A DNA stretch of 64,000 nucleotides, taken from Flavobacterium palustre (GTDB taxonomy: Bacteria > Bacteroidota > Bacteroidia > Flavobacteriales > Flavobacteriaceae). Location: the NCBI RefSeq assembly GCF_014639535.1, contig NZ_BMGA01000004.1, positions 1-64,000 on the forward strand. Reading direction: 5' to 3'. The notes beneath the pieces were generated by a model. It made no database searches. It saw nothing but the letters and a program-made list of their open reading frames with translations, and had not been told where the DNA came from. Positions 17,825-24,921 of this stretch are shown here, piece after piece (positions within the stretch are counted from its first letter, which is position 1; each line of letters opens with the position of its first letter). The position numbers were made by a program, and so were the translations under genes.

Positions 17825-18589
17825 TTACTCTTCTGATTCACAAAGAATTACCTCATTGTATTCCTTTGCCAATTTCACCATCGTAAACTCAATACTCGTT
17901 TTATTTTTAGATTTAAAAACAATACGATTTTTTTCATCTTCTACACAATAATATTGAAATCCTTTAATATATTCTTTAGGAATATGAAGCTTATTTGTAT
18001 AATACTCTTCTTCAAAAAGAAATTCCAGATGATTTAATATAGCTGTTTTTTTCTCCGCTTCTATTCCTTTTTTTATCATTTTAGTCCTGCCATTTATAGC
18101 ATTTAAAATAGGATCAATTTCCAGTGAGCCACCTAAAAGCCCTAACAAATGTATCGGTTTAAAATCTCCGGCAGTATATAATTGTCTTTCCATTTGTGTA
18201 AGATGTTTTACCTTTTTAGGGATAATTCCCATGGAAACAGCGTTTATTTCCGGATGTTTATTCACAACCACCTCATCCAGTTGTGTAATTTTGTCAAACA
18301 TTTTTATCGTCAAAATTGGCAATTTCAAATCCTCTTCTTCAATAAGTTTTCTGTAAATTTCTAAATTTACAGAAGAAAAAACCAATAAATCTTCTGGTTT
18401 GGCTAAAATATAAAATTCGCCTTTACTGTCACTTACTGTAGATTTTTCATTAACCAAATTAACAATCGTAACCCCTTCAAAATTACCAGAAGCCACCACT
18501 ATTTTTCCATAAATTACTTTTCCGTCAACAGATTGTCCAAAACACAATTGAGATAAAAAAAACAGTAGTAGTGGTAAAATTACTTTCAT
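17825..18589 (-). CDS. Exported carboxypeptidase-like regulatory domain protein
   Basis: A 254-residue exported protein with signal peptide MKVILPLLLFFLSQLCFGQ, then a CarboxypepD_reg-like beta-sandwich (about 25-110: IYGKIVVASGNFEGVTIVNL, STVSDSKGEFYILAKPEDLL). The remainder has no recognised domain. Such domains usually precede TonB-dependent receptor barrels; here there is no receptor, which is typical of a free-standing periplasmic family in Flavobacteriia. Its role is unknown. Confidence 0.7.
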   Translation of the reverse strand: MKVILPLLLFFLSQLCFGQSVDGKVIYGKIVVASGNFEGVTIVNLVNEKSTVSDSKGEFYILAKPEDLLVFSSVNLEIYRKLIEEEDLKLPILTIKMFDKITQLDEVVVNKHPEINAVSMGIIPKKVKHLTQMERQLYTAGDFKPIHLLGLLGGSLEIDPILNAINGRTKMIKKGIEAEKKTAILNHLEFLFEEEYYTNKLHIPKEYIKGFQYYCVEDEKNRIVFKSKNKTSIEFTMVKLAKEYNEVILCESEE

Positions 18590-18918
18590 ATGTAAACAAA
18601 TTATTTCTTACATTTAAAAGTACTACAAAAGCTACACAACTTATTGTTAAAGACTTGATAAAATTTTAATTAAAATAAAAACAAACATTTATGATAACCA
18701 TTCAGCATCTCGACAAGCATAATACTGTTTAACCTTTCAATAATAAAATAAGCTCTTGGTTTATAGACAAAATTAGTATATTTGAAAAAACACTGTTTTT
18801 TTGTTAAACAACAAATAAAAGTCTTCCTGAATTCTAAGGAAAAAATCTACCTGAAAAATGAGAGTAACTACATTTCGATAGTGAAAAATCCAGTGGAATT
18901 GCATTAATAGCATGCACA
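18590..18918 (+). promoter_or_regulatory. nhaA upstream region with promoter and displaced N-terminus
   Basis: This 329-bp gap contains a good plus-strand promoter: TTG (18756-18758) and TATATTTG (18777-18784), 18 bp apart. Downstream, ATG at 18858 opens a frame (MRVTTF) that stops at 18879-18881. The adjacent frame from 18868 reads FDSEKSSGIALIACTLLSL, the expected start of NhaA helix 1. The true nhaA N-terminus therefore lies here, one base out of frame. Confidence 0.65.
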
Positions 18919-19977
18919 TTGTTGTCATTAATAATGACTAATTCAAATTTTGGAGAAAGTTACCTCGATTTATTTCAAACTAAAATAGGCTCACACAGTA
19001 TAGGACATTGGATTAACGATGGACTCATGAGTATTTTTTTCTTACTCATTGGTTTAGAACTGGAAAGAGAAATTTACAAAGGAGAACTTTCGAGCATTAA
19101 AAATGCCATGCTGCCTATTTTTGCCGCACTGGGTGGAATTGTATTTCCGGCAGGACTGTATATGCTATTTAATTACGGAACTCCCACACAATCCGGAGCC
19201 GGAATTCCTATGGCAACCGATATTGCTTTTGCCTTAGGAATCTTGTCTCTTTTAGGCAAACGAGTTCCTGTAACTCTAAAAATATTTCTGACAGCACTGG
19301 CAGTTATTGATGATTTAGGAGCTATTATTATCATTGCTATATTCTATACCAAAACCCTTCATCTGAACAATTTATTTATTGCTTTAGGAATATTTGCTTT
19401 GCTATTAGTTTTCAACCGTTTAAAAGTGAGAAACCTCATCCCTTATTTAATTGGCGGTGTAGCTATGTGGTATTTTATGCTTAATTCGGGGATTCATGCT
19501 ACAATTAGCGGCGTTTTATTAGCTTTTGCGATTCCTTTTGGAAATGGCGACAAAAACTCAACTTCTTATATTTTACAGGATTTTTTACACAAACCGATGG
19601 CTTTTATCATTTTACACGTTTTTGCATTAGCCAATACAGCCATTCTTCTTAGCGGAAATATTCAGGAAACTTTAACTCAAAATTACAGCATAGGAATTCT
19701 GCTTGGTCTTATTGCAGGGAAACCATTGGGAATTTTTATTTTATCCTATGCTACAGTCAAACTGGGATTTTGTAAACTCCCATCAGGACTTAGCTGGAAA
19801 ACTATTTTTGGAGTTGGTCTTTTGGCGGGAATCGGTTTTACCATGTCCATTTTCATTACTTTATTGGCATTCGAAAATGAAACAATCATTAACAACGCTA
19901 AACTGGTCATTTTAATTTCTTCCCTAATTGCAGGATTACTTGGATTTTTCACTCTAAAACAAACTTTAAAAAACTAA
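18919..19977 (+). CDS. nhaA: Na+/H+ antiporter NhaA, 5' end frameshifted
   Basis: An inner-membrane sodium/proton antiporter for pH and Na+ homeostasis. It has the hallmark LIGLELEREIYKGEL segment, GIPMATDIAFALGILSLLG, and the paired aspartates in ALAVIDDLGAIIIIAIFYT that bind Na+/H+. The open frame begins only at a TTG (18919), in the middle of transmembrane helix 1. In-frame codons before it (18868-18918) encode the missing half helix but have no start codon, and the nearby ATG at 18858 is in the other frame. A one-base indel around 18870-18880 would restore a protein of about 372 residues. It is either a real frameshift, making this a pseudogene, or an assembly error. The end overlaps the AraC gene by 4 bp, tail to tail. 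Confidence 0.85.
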   Translation: MLSLIMTNSNFGESYLDLFQTKIGSHSIGHWINDGLMSIFFLLIGLELEREIYKGELSSIKNAMLPIFAALGGIVFPAGLYMLFNYGTPTQSGAGIPMATDIAFALGILSLLGKRVPVTLKIFLTALAVIDDLGAIIIIAIFYTKTLHLNNLFIALGIFALLLVFNRLKVRNLIPYLIGGVAMWYFMLNSGIHATISGVLLAFAIPFGNGDKNSTSYILQDFLHKPMAFIILHVFALANTAILLSGNIQETLTQNYSIGILLGLIAGKPLGIFILSYATVKLGFCKLPSGLSWKTIFGVGLLAGIGFTMSIFITLLAFENETIINNAKLVILISSLIAGLLGFFTLKQTLKN

Positions 19978-20825
19978 ATATCCCGATACATTTTTCGGTA
20001 CTTAGAAGGTGGCATTTGCACAAATTTCTGAAACTGTCTGTTAAAAAAACTCAAGTTATTATAACCTACCTTATAACCTATTTCAGAAGCCGTTAAGTCA
20101 GTATTGATAAGCATTTTAGTCGCCATACTTATTTTGTATTCGTTGATGAATTCGAAAAAAGATTTACGGAAAGTCTTTTTAAAAAACCGGCAGAAAGACT
20201 CCTTATTCATTGCTACTTTTTCAGCAACGGCATCCAGACTAATCTGTTGGTTATGATGTTCTTTTACATAATTGTAAATTAAATTGACACGCTCGCTTTC
20301 TTTCACAGTCAAATTAGAAGTAAACCCTTGTCCCGCCAGATATTTATAATTAGCATTTACAGCCAATTCCTGTAATATTTGCAAAAAAGACAGCAGCCTT
20401 TCAAAAGGCGGCAATGCAATCAAATCCAACATTTTTGATTCTACTTTCTTTGCCTTTTCTTTATCAAAATGGATTCCTCTCGATGCCAACTGCATTAGCT
20501 GTTTGATATGCTGAAACTCTTCTTTTTCCAGCCAATCGCTAAGCAAGTCTTCATCCCATTGGATAATGATACAGCGTACATCTTCTTTTTGTTCACCAAC
20601 AGTTTTCCAACAATGCGGCAAATTTGAACCTACCAAAACCAAATCACCATATTCAAAATTAGCCATATTGTCGCCCACATACCGAATACCGCTGCTGCCC
20701 AAAATATAAGTCAGCTCATATTGAGGATGAAAATGCCAGGAAGCAATAAATTCTTTACCTTCAAAAATACTGGTTCTAAACGAACTCCCCGGCGACGGAC
20801 TGATACTTCTATATTCTGCCTTCAT
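19974..20825 (-). CDS. AraC-family transcriptional regulator with cupin sensor
   Basis: A 283-residue DNA-binding regulator: an N-terminal cupin-like AraC sensor domain (FIASWHFHPQYELTYIL at about 28-44) and two C-terminal helix-turn-helix motifs (about 180-280: ISLDAVAEKVAMNKESFCRFFKKTF and a second with TASEIGYKVGYNNLSFFNRQFQK; motifs given as landmarks). It is divergent from the enolase-superfamily gene at 20966, with 140 bp between starts, which holds an AraC-style pair of direct repeats. It is probably the regulator of that gene, responding to a sugar acid or its breakdown product. Confidence 0.88.
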   Translation of the reverse strand: MKAEYRSISPSPGSSFRTSIFEGKEFIASWHFHPQYELTYILGSSGIRYVGDNMANFEYGDLVLVGSNLPHCWKTVGEQKEDVRCIIIQWDEDLLSDWLEKEEFQHIKQLMQLASRGIHFDKEKAKKVESKMLDLIALPPFERLLSFLQILQELAVNANYKYLAGQGFTSNLTVKESERVNLIYNYVKEHHNQQISLDAVAEKVAMNKESFCRFFKKTFRKSFFEFINEYKISMATKMLINTDLTASEIGYKVGYNNLSFFNRQFQKFVQMPPSKYRKMYRDI

Positions 20826-20889
20826 AAATAGCTTTCATACATTAAAACATCAAAAATAACACAAATACACACTACTCTTAATCAATATC

Positions 20890-20937
20890 GTGTTAGTTTT
20901 TGCTTTTATGGTGCAAATAGTGTTGGTTTTAGATTTG
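20890..20937 (+). promoter_or_regulatory. Candidate AraC operator and promoter of the racemase-like gene
   Basis: GTGTTAGTTTT (20890-20900) and GTGTTGGTTTT (20920-20930) are direct repeats 30 bp apart, about three helical turns, the geometry AraC-type activators use. The second repeat runs straight into a TAGATTTG -7 box (20930-20937). The ATG follows 28 bp later. Confidence 0.55.
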
Positions 20938-20965
20938 TAATATTGTATTCCTAAACAATACTACA

Positions 20966-22054
20966 ATGACATCAGCTACTTCCATCCGAGACGTAAAATT
21001 ATACAAAGCCTCCACTACGCTTAAAAAACCTATTTCGGATGCTACGCATACGCTAACCGAAATCTCATTTATCGTGATGCGAATTCAATTAGAAAATGGA
21101 GTGATTGGTGAATCCTATTTGTTGTCTTTTCAATATTCTCCTAATGCAATTGTAGGCGCATTAAAAGATATTATCCCTGTAGTGAAAGGTTACAAAGCCA
21201 ATGAAACAGCAGCGGTTTATCAAAAACTGGACGATTTAGCCGAATATTTCGGAAATCAGGGCGTATTGCGTTGGGCACAAGCCGCTATCAATATCGCGAT
21301 GTGGGATGCCTGGGGAAAAACTTTAGGACAGCCTATTCATAAAATTCTGGGAACCCACAAAGAAAAAGTATCGATTTACGGAAGCGGCGGCTGGATTTCT
21401 TATTCTATTGACGAATTGATTGAAGAAGTAACTAATTATGCCAATCGCGGATTTAAAGCCGTAAAAATAAAAGTAGGTTCGCCAAAAGTCAGCACTGATG
21501 TTGAGCGTTTGAGATTGGTGCGTGAAGCTGTGGGCGACAAAGTCGATATTATGATGGATGCCAATCAGGGAATGGATTTGCCATCGGCAATGAAATTAGC
21601 CAGGGAAGCACGCGATTTAAACATCAACTGGTTTGAAGAACCTATCCATCACCAAAATTTTCAGGGTTACGAAATCCTAAAAAACCAAACCGGAATTTCA
21701 TTAGCGATGGGAGAAAGAGAATTTGATACTTTGCCATTAAGAGAATTAGCCACCCGAAATGCTTTGGATATCTGGCAACCGGATATTTTACGTATTGGTG
21801 GTGTAGAAGCCTGGAGAGAAAGTGCCGCTTTGGCTAAAAGCTTCAACCTGCCGGTGCTGCCTCATTATTACAAAGATTACGATGTGCCGTTGTTGTGTAC
21901 CATTTCTAACGGCGTGGGTGTGGAATCTTTTGACTGGGTCGATCCATTAATTGACAACCCAATGGTTATTCAGGATGGTTTTGCAAAACCACACGATTTA
22001 CCGGGTTGGGGATTCAGTTTTATCGATGATAGAATGACTGAAATTAAATTATAA
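20966..22054 (+). CDS. Mandelate racemase/muconate lactonizing enzyme family protein
   Basis: An enolase-superfamily enzyme of 362 residues. The mandelate-racemase subgroup residues are all visible: KxK base at K167/K169, metal ligands D198, E224 and E250, and a His-Asp dyad H300/D273, nearly matching mandelate racemase numbering (K166, D270, H297). Dehydration of a sugar acid or a racemisation is the expected chemistry; the substrate is not decided by these residues. The divergent AraC gene suggests an inducible catabolic role. The gene ends 5 bp before a REP-like element. Confidence 0.88.
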   Translation: MTSATSIRDVKLYKASTTLKKPISDATHTLTEISFIVMRIQLENGVIGESYLLSFQYSPNAIVGALKDIIPVVKGYKANETAAVYQKLDDLAEYFGNQGVLRWAQAAINIAMWDAWGKTLGQPIHKILGTHKEKVSIYGSGGWISYSIDELIEEVTNYANRGFKAVKIKVGSPKVSTDVERLRLVREAVGDKVDIMMDANQGMDLPSAMKLAREARDLNINWFEEPIHHQNFQGYEILKNQTGISLAMGEREFDTLPLRELATRNALDIWQPDILRIGGVEAWRESAALAKSFNLPVLPHYYKDYDVPLLCTISNGVGVESFDWVDPLIDNPMVIQDGFAKPHDLPGWGFSFIDDRMTEIKL

Positions 22055-22058
22055 AACA

Positions 22059-22113
22059 GTTCTCGATACTTTTTTTGTTTCGTTACACTGCACAAAAAAC
22101 ACTCGAACAGACG
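22059..22113 (+). repeat. REP-like element, copy A
   Basis: It has the ends GTTCTCGATAC and CACTCGAACAGACG around a T-rich/A-rich stem. Copies B (inverted, 22232-22294) and C (22312-22375) share these ends. The 463-bp gap 22055-22517 is mostly made of these elements and one terminator hairpin. Confidence 0.55.
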
Positions 22114-22128
22114 TTTTCATTAAATATA

Positions 22129-22173
22129 AATAGTTTAAAATTTGGAGTATTGTATTTCAAATTTTAAACTATT
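22129..22173 (+). terminator. Terminator of the racemase-like gene, left bracket of the island
   Basis: A 16-bp perfect stem AATAGTTTAAAATTTG (22129-22144) with 22158-22173 and a loop of 13 bases, then a run of Ts to 22180. Reverse-complementing the hairpin at 24776-24821 gives almost the same sequence, including GAGTATTG of the loop. Confidence 0.75.
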
Positions 22174-22231
22174 TTTTTTTATGTGGTTCCCTCCGGTCGG
22201 GCTCAACCTCATCAACTTAAGACTTTTCAAT

Positions 22232-22294
22232 CGTCACTTCGAGTGATTTTTAATCATAATGCCATAGCTTTTTGATTAAAAATAGTATCGAGAA
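22232..22294 (-). repeat. REP-like element, copy B (inverted)
   Basis: CGTCACTTCGAGTG at one end, GTATCGAGAA at the other, with the stem ATTTTTAATCA/TGATTAAAAAT inside. It is in opposite orientation to copies A and C. Confidence 0.55.
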
Positions 22295-22311
22295 GCTTTC
22301 TTACTCTAAAG

Positions 22312-22375
22312 GTTCTCGATACATTTTCTTTTAAAAAAGCTGTCGCATTTTTTAAAGAAAACACTCGAACTGACG
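22312..22375 (+). repeat. REP-like element, copy C
   Basis: GTTCTCGATAC and CACTCGAACTGACG ends around a stem TTTTCTTT.AAAAAA / TTTTTTAAAGAAAA. It is the best preserved of the three copies. Confidence 0.55.
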
Positions 22376-22517
22376 GTAATAAAACATCTAAAAAAACCCT
22401 ACAACCTATTTTGTAGGATATTTTTATATATTTGAAGGATGCTTAATAAGCATAGACAATAGCGAGTATATACAAGTTGTACGTTATTTTATCAGAACTA
22501 AACGAGTAAAAAAATAA

Positions 22518-23453
22518 ATGGAAGAAAGATTTCCTAAATTAAGTAAAATAATAACATTTTTAGCCGATAATTGGCATTGGCTTCTTGGAATTCTTGGAGC
22601 AATATTAATAGCTTGGTCAGGTTATATGCTTGAATCTGCTAGTCCAGATGAAAGCTTATTAATTAAAATGAAAACTAATTGTCAAGATTTATATAGTATT
22701 CTTAATGAAAAACAATATAAAAATGGTAAATGGGTGTTAATTTTAGGAATTTTACTCGATATAATATCCATTGTTTTTGTTAAAATATCTGAAGTTTCAA
22801 AATCTAAAATTTTAATTCAATACAACTCAGATATAGAAACACTAAAAGATAGAATTAATTCATTATCACAAGACAAGAATACACTTGAAGATACTCTAGC
22901 AAAAACTTCAAAAGATTATTATGATTTATTAAATTTTAAATTAGCCAAAATCGCGACAAAAAGACTATCTCTATCTGAAAATGAAAGGATTACTGTTTAC
23001 AGACATAATAAAGATGAAAAATCTTTTGAATTAATTTCTCGATTTTCTAAATCACCTATTTATTGTGAACCAGATCGTAAAATATACAAAGATGACCAAG
23101 GTTTTATAGCAATTGGTTGGCAAAACGGAAAATACACAAGAGATGGCTTTCCAAGATTTGAAAAAAATGAAGCAGCCTACATAACTGCTATTCGAAACGA
23201 GTGTAAGATACCAAAAGATGTTTTAAATAATATTAATATGAAAAGTAGCAGCTTCTATATTAATACAATTAAAGATACTTCGAACGTTTATCCGATTGCT
23301 ATAATAGTAATTGAAAGTAAAAACCCAAAAGGTTTAGATTTTAATGCGATTAATAATTCCTACAAAGAAATCTCAATTGAAATTCAACATGATTTAGAAG
23401 CTCTAAAAAGATTAGAACCAAGTTTAACAATCGCTAAAAATAAAGGGCTATGA
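22518..23453 (+). CDS. Membrane-anchored protein coupled to a Panacea-domain gene
   Basis: A 311-residue protein without a recognised family. It has two N-terminal membrane segments (about 18-38 and 67-88), a coiled coil (about 92-135) and a soluble C-terminal domain (about 150-300) whose alternation of strands and the phrase RITVYRHNKDEKSFELISR weakly recall GAF sensor domains. It overlaps the following Panacea gene by ATGA, so the two are made together. Coding sequence here is visibly more A/T-rich than the flanking purT and racemase-like genes, hinting at acquisition. In Panacea systems the partner of the antitoxin is usually the toxin, so a membrane-acting toxin or effector is a reasonable but unproven guess. 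Confidence 0.65.
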   Translation: MEERFPKLSKIITFLADNWHWLLGILGAILIAWSGYMLESASPDESLLIKMKTNCQDLYSILNEKQYKNGKWVLILGILLDIISIVFVKISEVSKSKILIQYNSDIETLKDRINSLSQDKNTLEDTLAKTSKDYYDLLNFKLAKIATKRLSLSENERITVYRHNKDEKSFELISRFSKSPIYCEPDRKIYKDDQGFIAIGWQNGKYTRDGFPRFEKNEAAYITAIRNECKIPKDVLNNINMKSSSFYINTIKDTSNVYPIAIIVIESKNPKGLDFNAINNSYKEISIEIQHDLEALKRLEPSLTIAKNKGL

Positions 23454-23920
23454 CTAAATTAGAATCTATAGTTACATACATTTATCAAAACTACCCTTTT
23501 CCTTTAGAATTATCCAAAGCTAGGCTAGTAAAAATGATATATTTAGCTGATTGGAAAAATGTTTTATTAACACAACAACAAATTTCTGAAACTAAATGGT
23601 ATTACAATCATTATGGACCATTTGTTAAGACTATAATTGATGATATTAAAAAAAGTGAGTATTTCGAAATATTTTCATCTCAAAATTCATACGGAGAAGA
23701 TAAAGAAATTATTAAATTAAAAGAAAACACACATCCTAATGAATTGAATTTATCTTCTAGTGAAAAGGAAACTATTGATTTCGTGATAAACATTTGTTCT
23801 AAATTAAATTGGAGTGATTTTATAACTTTAGTTTACTCTACATATCCAATTATGAATAGCCCAAAAATGAGTGAATTAAATTTAATAAAATCTGCAAAAG
23901 AATATTTAAAAACAAAATAA
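23450..23920 (+). CDS. Panacea (SocA-like, DUF4065) domain protein
   Basis: A 156-residue protein matching the Panacea/SocA antitoxin domain: LVKMIYLADWK at about 27-37, then TKWYYNHYGPFVKTIIDDI at 48-66, the KLiYfaDw...W.YGPv signature of the family. In known panAT loci the Panacea protein neutralises unrelated toxins encoded beside it. Here the upstream partner is a two-TM protein with a soluble C-terminus, and the ATG lies inside its stop (ATGA). No third gene is coupled. An alternative role is phage-encoded adaptor, as in SocA. Confidence 0.78.
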   Translation: MTKLESIVTYIYQNYPFPLELSKARLVKMIYLADWKNVLLTQQQISETKWYYNHYGPFVKTIIDDIKKSEYFEIFSSQNSYGEDKEIIKLKENTHPNELNLSSSEKETIDFVINICSKLNWSDFITLVYSTYPIMNSPKMSELNLIKSAKEYLKTK

Positions 23921-23933
23921 CTCCCCACTAGTG

Positions 23934-23991
23934 CTCGTTTACAACGAGTACCTACTTACTATAAAAACATAAAACTAAGCGTTTGCAACGC
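23934..23991. repeat. Two tandem mini-palindromes with 3-base loops
   Basis: CTCGTT-TAC-AACGAG (23934-23948) and GCGTT-TGC-AACGC (23979-23991) are 30 bp apart. Paired short hairpins of this kind are what RAYT (TnpA-REP) transposases act on, but no such gene is present. They separate the Panacea pair from the HigB/HigA pair. Confidence 0.45.
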
Positions 23992-24113
23992 GACTCATTA
24001 TACTTAAAATTACTAGTAACCAAAACCTTATAAGTTTTTTTTTCGAAAATTAGAATGACAGACAAGAAACGTTTCAGACAAAAAAACAATTTCACTTTAA
24101 GACAACTTTTTCA

Positions 24114-24121
24114 TATATTTG
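24114..24121 (+). promoter_or_regulatory. -7 box abutting the HigB-like start codon
   Basis: TATATTTG ends only 4 bases before the ATG at 24126. The transcript should begin at or inside the start codon, so the toxin mRNA is probably leaderless. The same 4-base spacing is seen at the HigB gene at 60606. Confidence 0.55.
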
Positions 24122-24125
24122 TGCA

Positions 24126-24470
24126 ATGGATAAACAAAAGATACGCACAATTGTTTTTTACAAAGATTACTTTGAAGAATTCTTTGTAAAGCAGCGTGAT
24201 AAAGTTAAAGACAAAATTATCTGGACCTTAGAGTTAATTCAGGAATTAGAAAGAGTACCGGAAACGTATCTCAAACACATTGAAAATACTGATGGACTTT
24301 ATGAAATTAGAGTGCAACAAGGAAGTGATATTTTTAGAATCTTTTGTTTTTTCGATGAAGGTAAATTAATAATATTAGCAAACGGATTTCAGAAGAAAAC
24401 ACAAAAGGCGCCAAAAAAAGAAATTGAAAAAGCTATTAAAATCAAAAATGAATATGAAAGCGAAAAATAA
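24126..24470 (+). CDS. HigB-like RelE-superfamily toxin
   Basis: A 114-residue protein of the phage-derived Gp49-like/HigB group (DUF891), a RelE-fold ribosome-dependent mRNA endonuclease. Landmarks are KIIWTLELIQELERVPETYLKHIENTDGLYEIRV, given in brief, and the strand-rich SDIFRIFCFFDEGKLIILANGFQKKTQK, which includes the family's FQKK basic patch. It is toxin-first, overlapping its antitoxin gene by 17 bp. A -7 box lies immediately before the ATG. Confidence 0.82.
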   Translation: MDKQKIRTIVFYKDYFEEFFVKQRDKVKDKIIWTLELIQELERVPETYLKHIENTDGLYEIRVQQGSDIFRIFCFFDEGKLIILANGFQKKTQKAPKKEIEKAIKIKNEYESEK

Positions 24471-24756
24471 TATTAAGACACTGGATCAATTCAAGGATAA
24501 ACATTTTGGAAAAACCGGAACAGCTAAACGTGATGAACTGGATGCAGGTTATGAAAACTTCAAAATTGGAGCAATGATTCACGACGCAAGAATTGAAAAA
24601 GGTTTAACACAAGAAGAGCTAGCCGAGAAAGCAGGAACAACAAAATCTTATATTTCTAAAATCGAAAACAATGTAAAAGAAGCAAGATTTTCAACATTAC
24701 AAAAAATTGTTGAACTTGGTTTGGGTGGACATTTAGAATTGTCAATTAAATTATAA
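24454..24756 (+). CDS. HigA-like XRE-family antitoxin
   Basis: A 100-residue antitoxin with an XRE helix-turn-helix in the C-terminal half (IGAMIHDARIEKGLTQEELA and GTTKSYISKIENN). I chose the ATG at 24454 (MKAKNNIKTL); ATGs at 24448 and 24424 are also in frame, all within the toxin gene. The N-terminal 40 residues (FGKTGTAKRDELD) would cap the toxin. It should neutralise the HigB-like toxin and repress the operon. A hairpin terminator starts 20 bp after the stop. Confidence 0.82.
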   Translation: MKAKNNIKTLDQFKDKHFGKTGTAKRDELDAGYENFKIGAMIHDARIEKGLTQEELAEKAGTTKSYISKIENNVKEARFSTLQKIVELGLGGHLELSIKL

Positions 24757-24775
24757 ACCCCCTCCTATTCCTAAA

Positions 24776-24821
24776 AATAGTTTAAAATTTGAAGTGGCAA
24801 TACTCCAAATTTTAAACTATT
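24776..24821. terminator. Terminator of higA, right bracket of the island
   Basis: A 16-bp perfect stem (24776-24791 with 24806-24821) with a 14-base loop, then TTTG. It is essentially the hairpin of 22129-22173 in inverted orientation, so the 2.6-kb accessory segment sits between inverted copies. Confidence 0.72.
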
Positions 24822-24836
24822 TTTGTTTTCGAAATA

Positions 24837-24907
24837 GTCATTGCGAGGAACGGGCGCCATCACATTATTAATTCTCGCTGTGAGATTGCTTCGTTCCTCG
24901 CAATGAC
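24837..24907. repeat. Long imperfect palindrome before purT
   Basis: GTCATTGCGAGGAACG (24837-24852) is perfectly complementary to 24892-24907. The outer arms match the GTCATTGCGAGGAACG-type intergenic repeat known from many bacteria. It lies directly upstream of purT, ending 14 bp before the ATG, so it forms part of the leader or promoter. Confidence 0.6.
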
Positions 24908-24921
24908 AGAAAATCATAAAA

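Noticed and set aside
22055-22517. CRISPR array suggested by repeated TTCTCGATAC motifs
   Set aside because: The repeats vary in orientation, spacing and inner sequence and are palindromic intergenic elements; no regular spacers and no cas genes.
22518-24756. Complete phage-defence island such as CBASS or Thoeris
   Set aside because: No cyclase, TIR, nuclease or protease domain is visible; only the Panacea pair and HigBA are supported.
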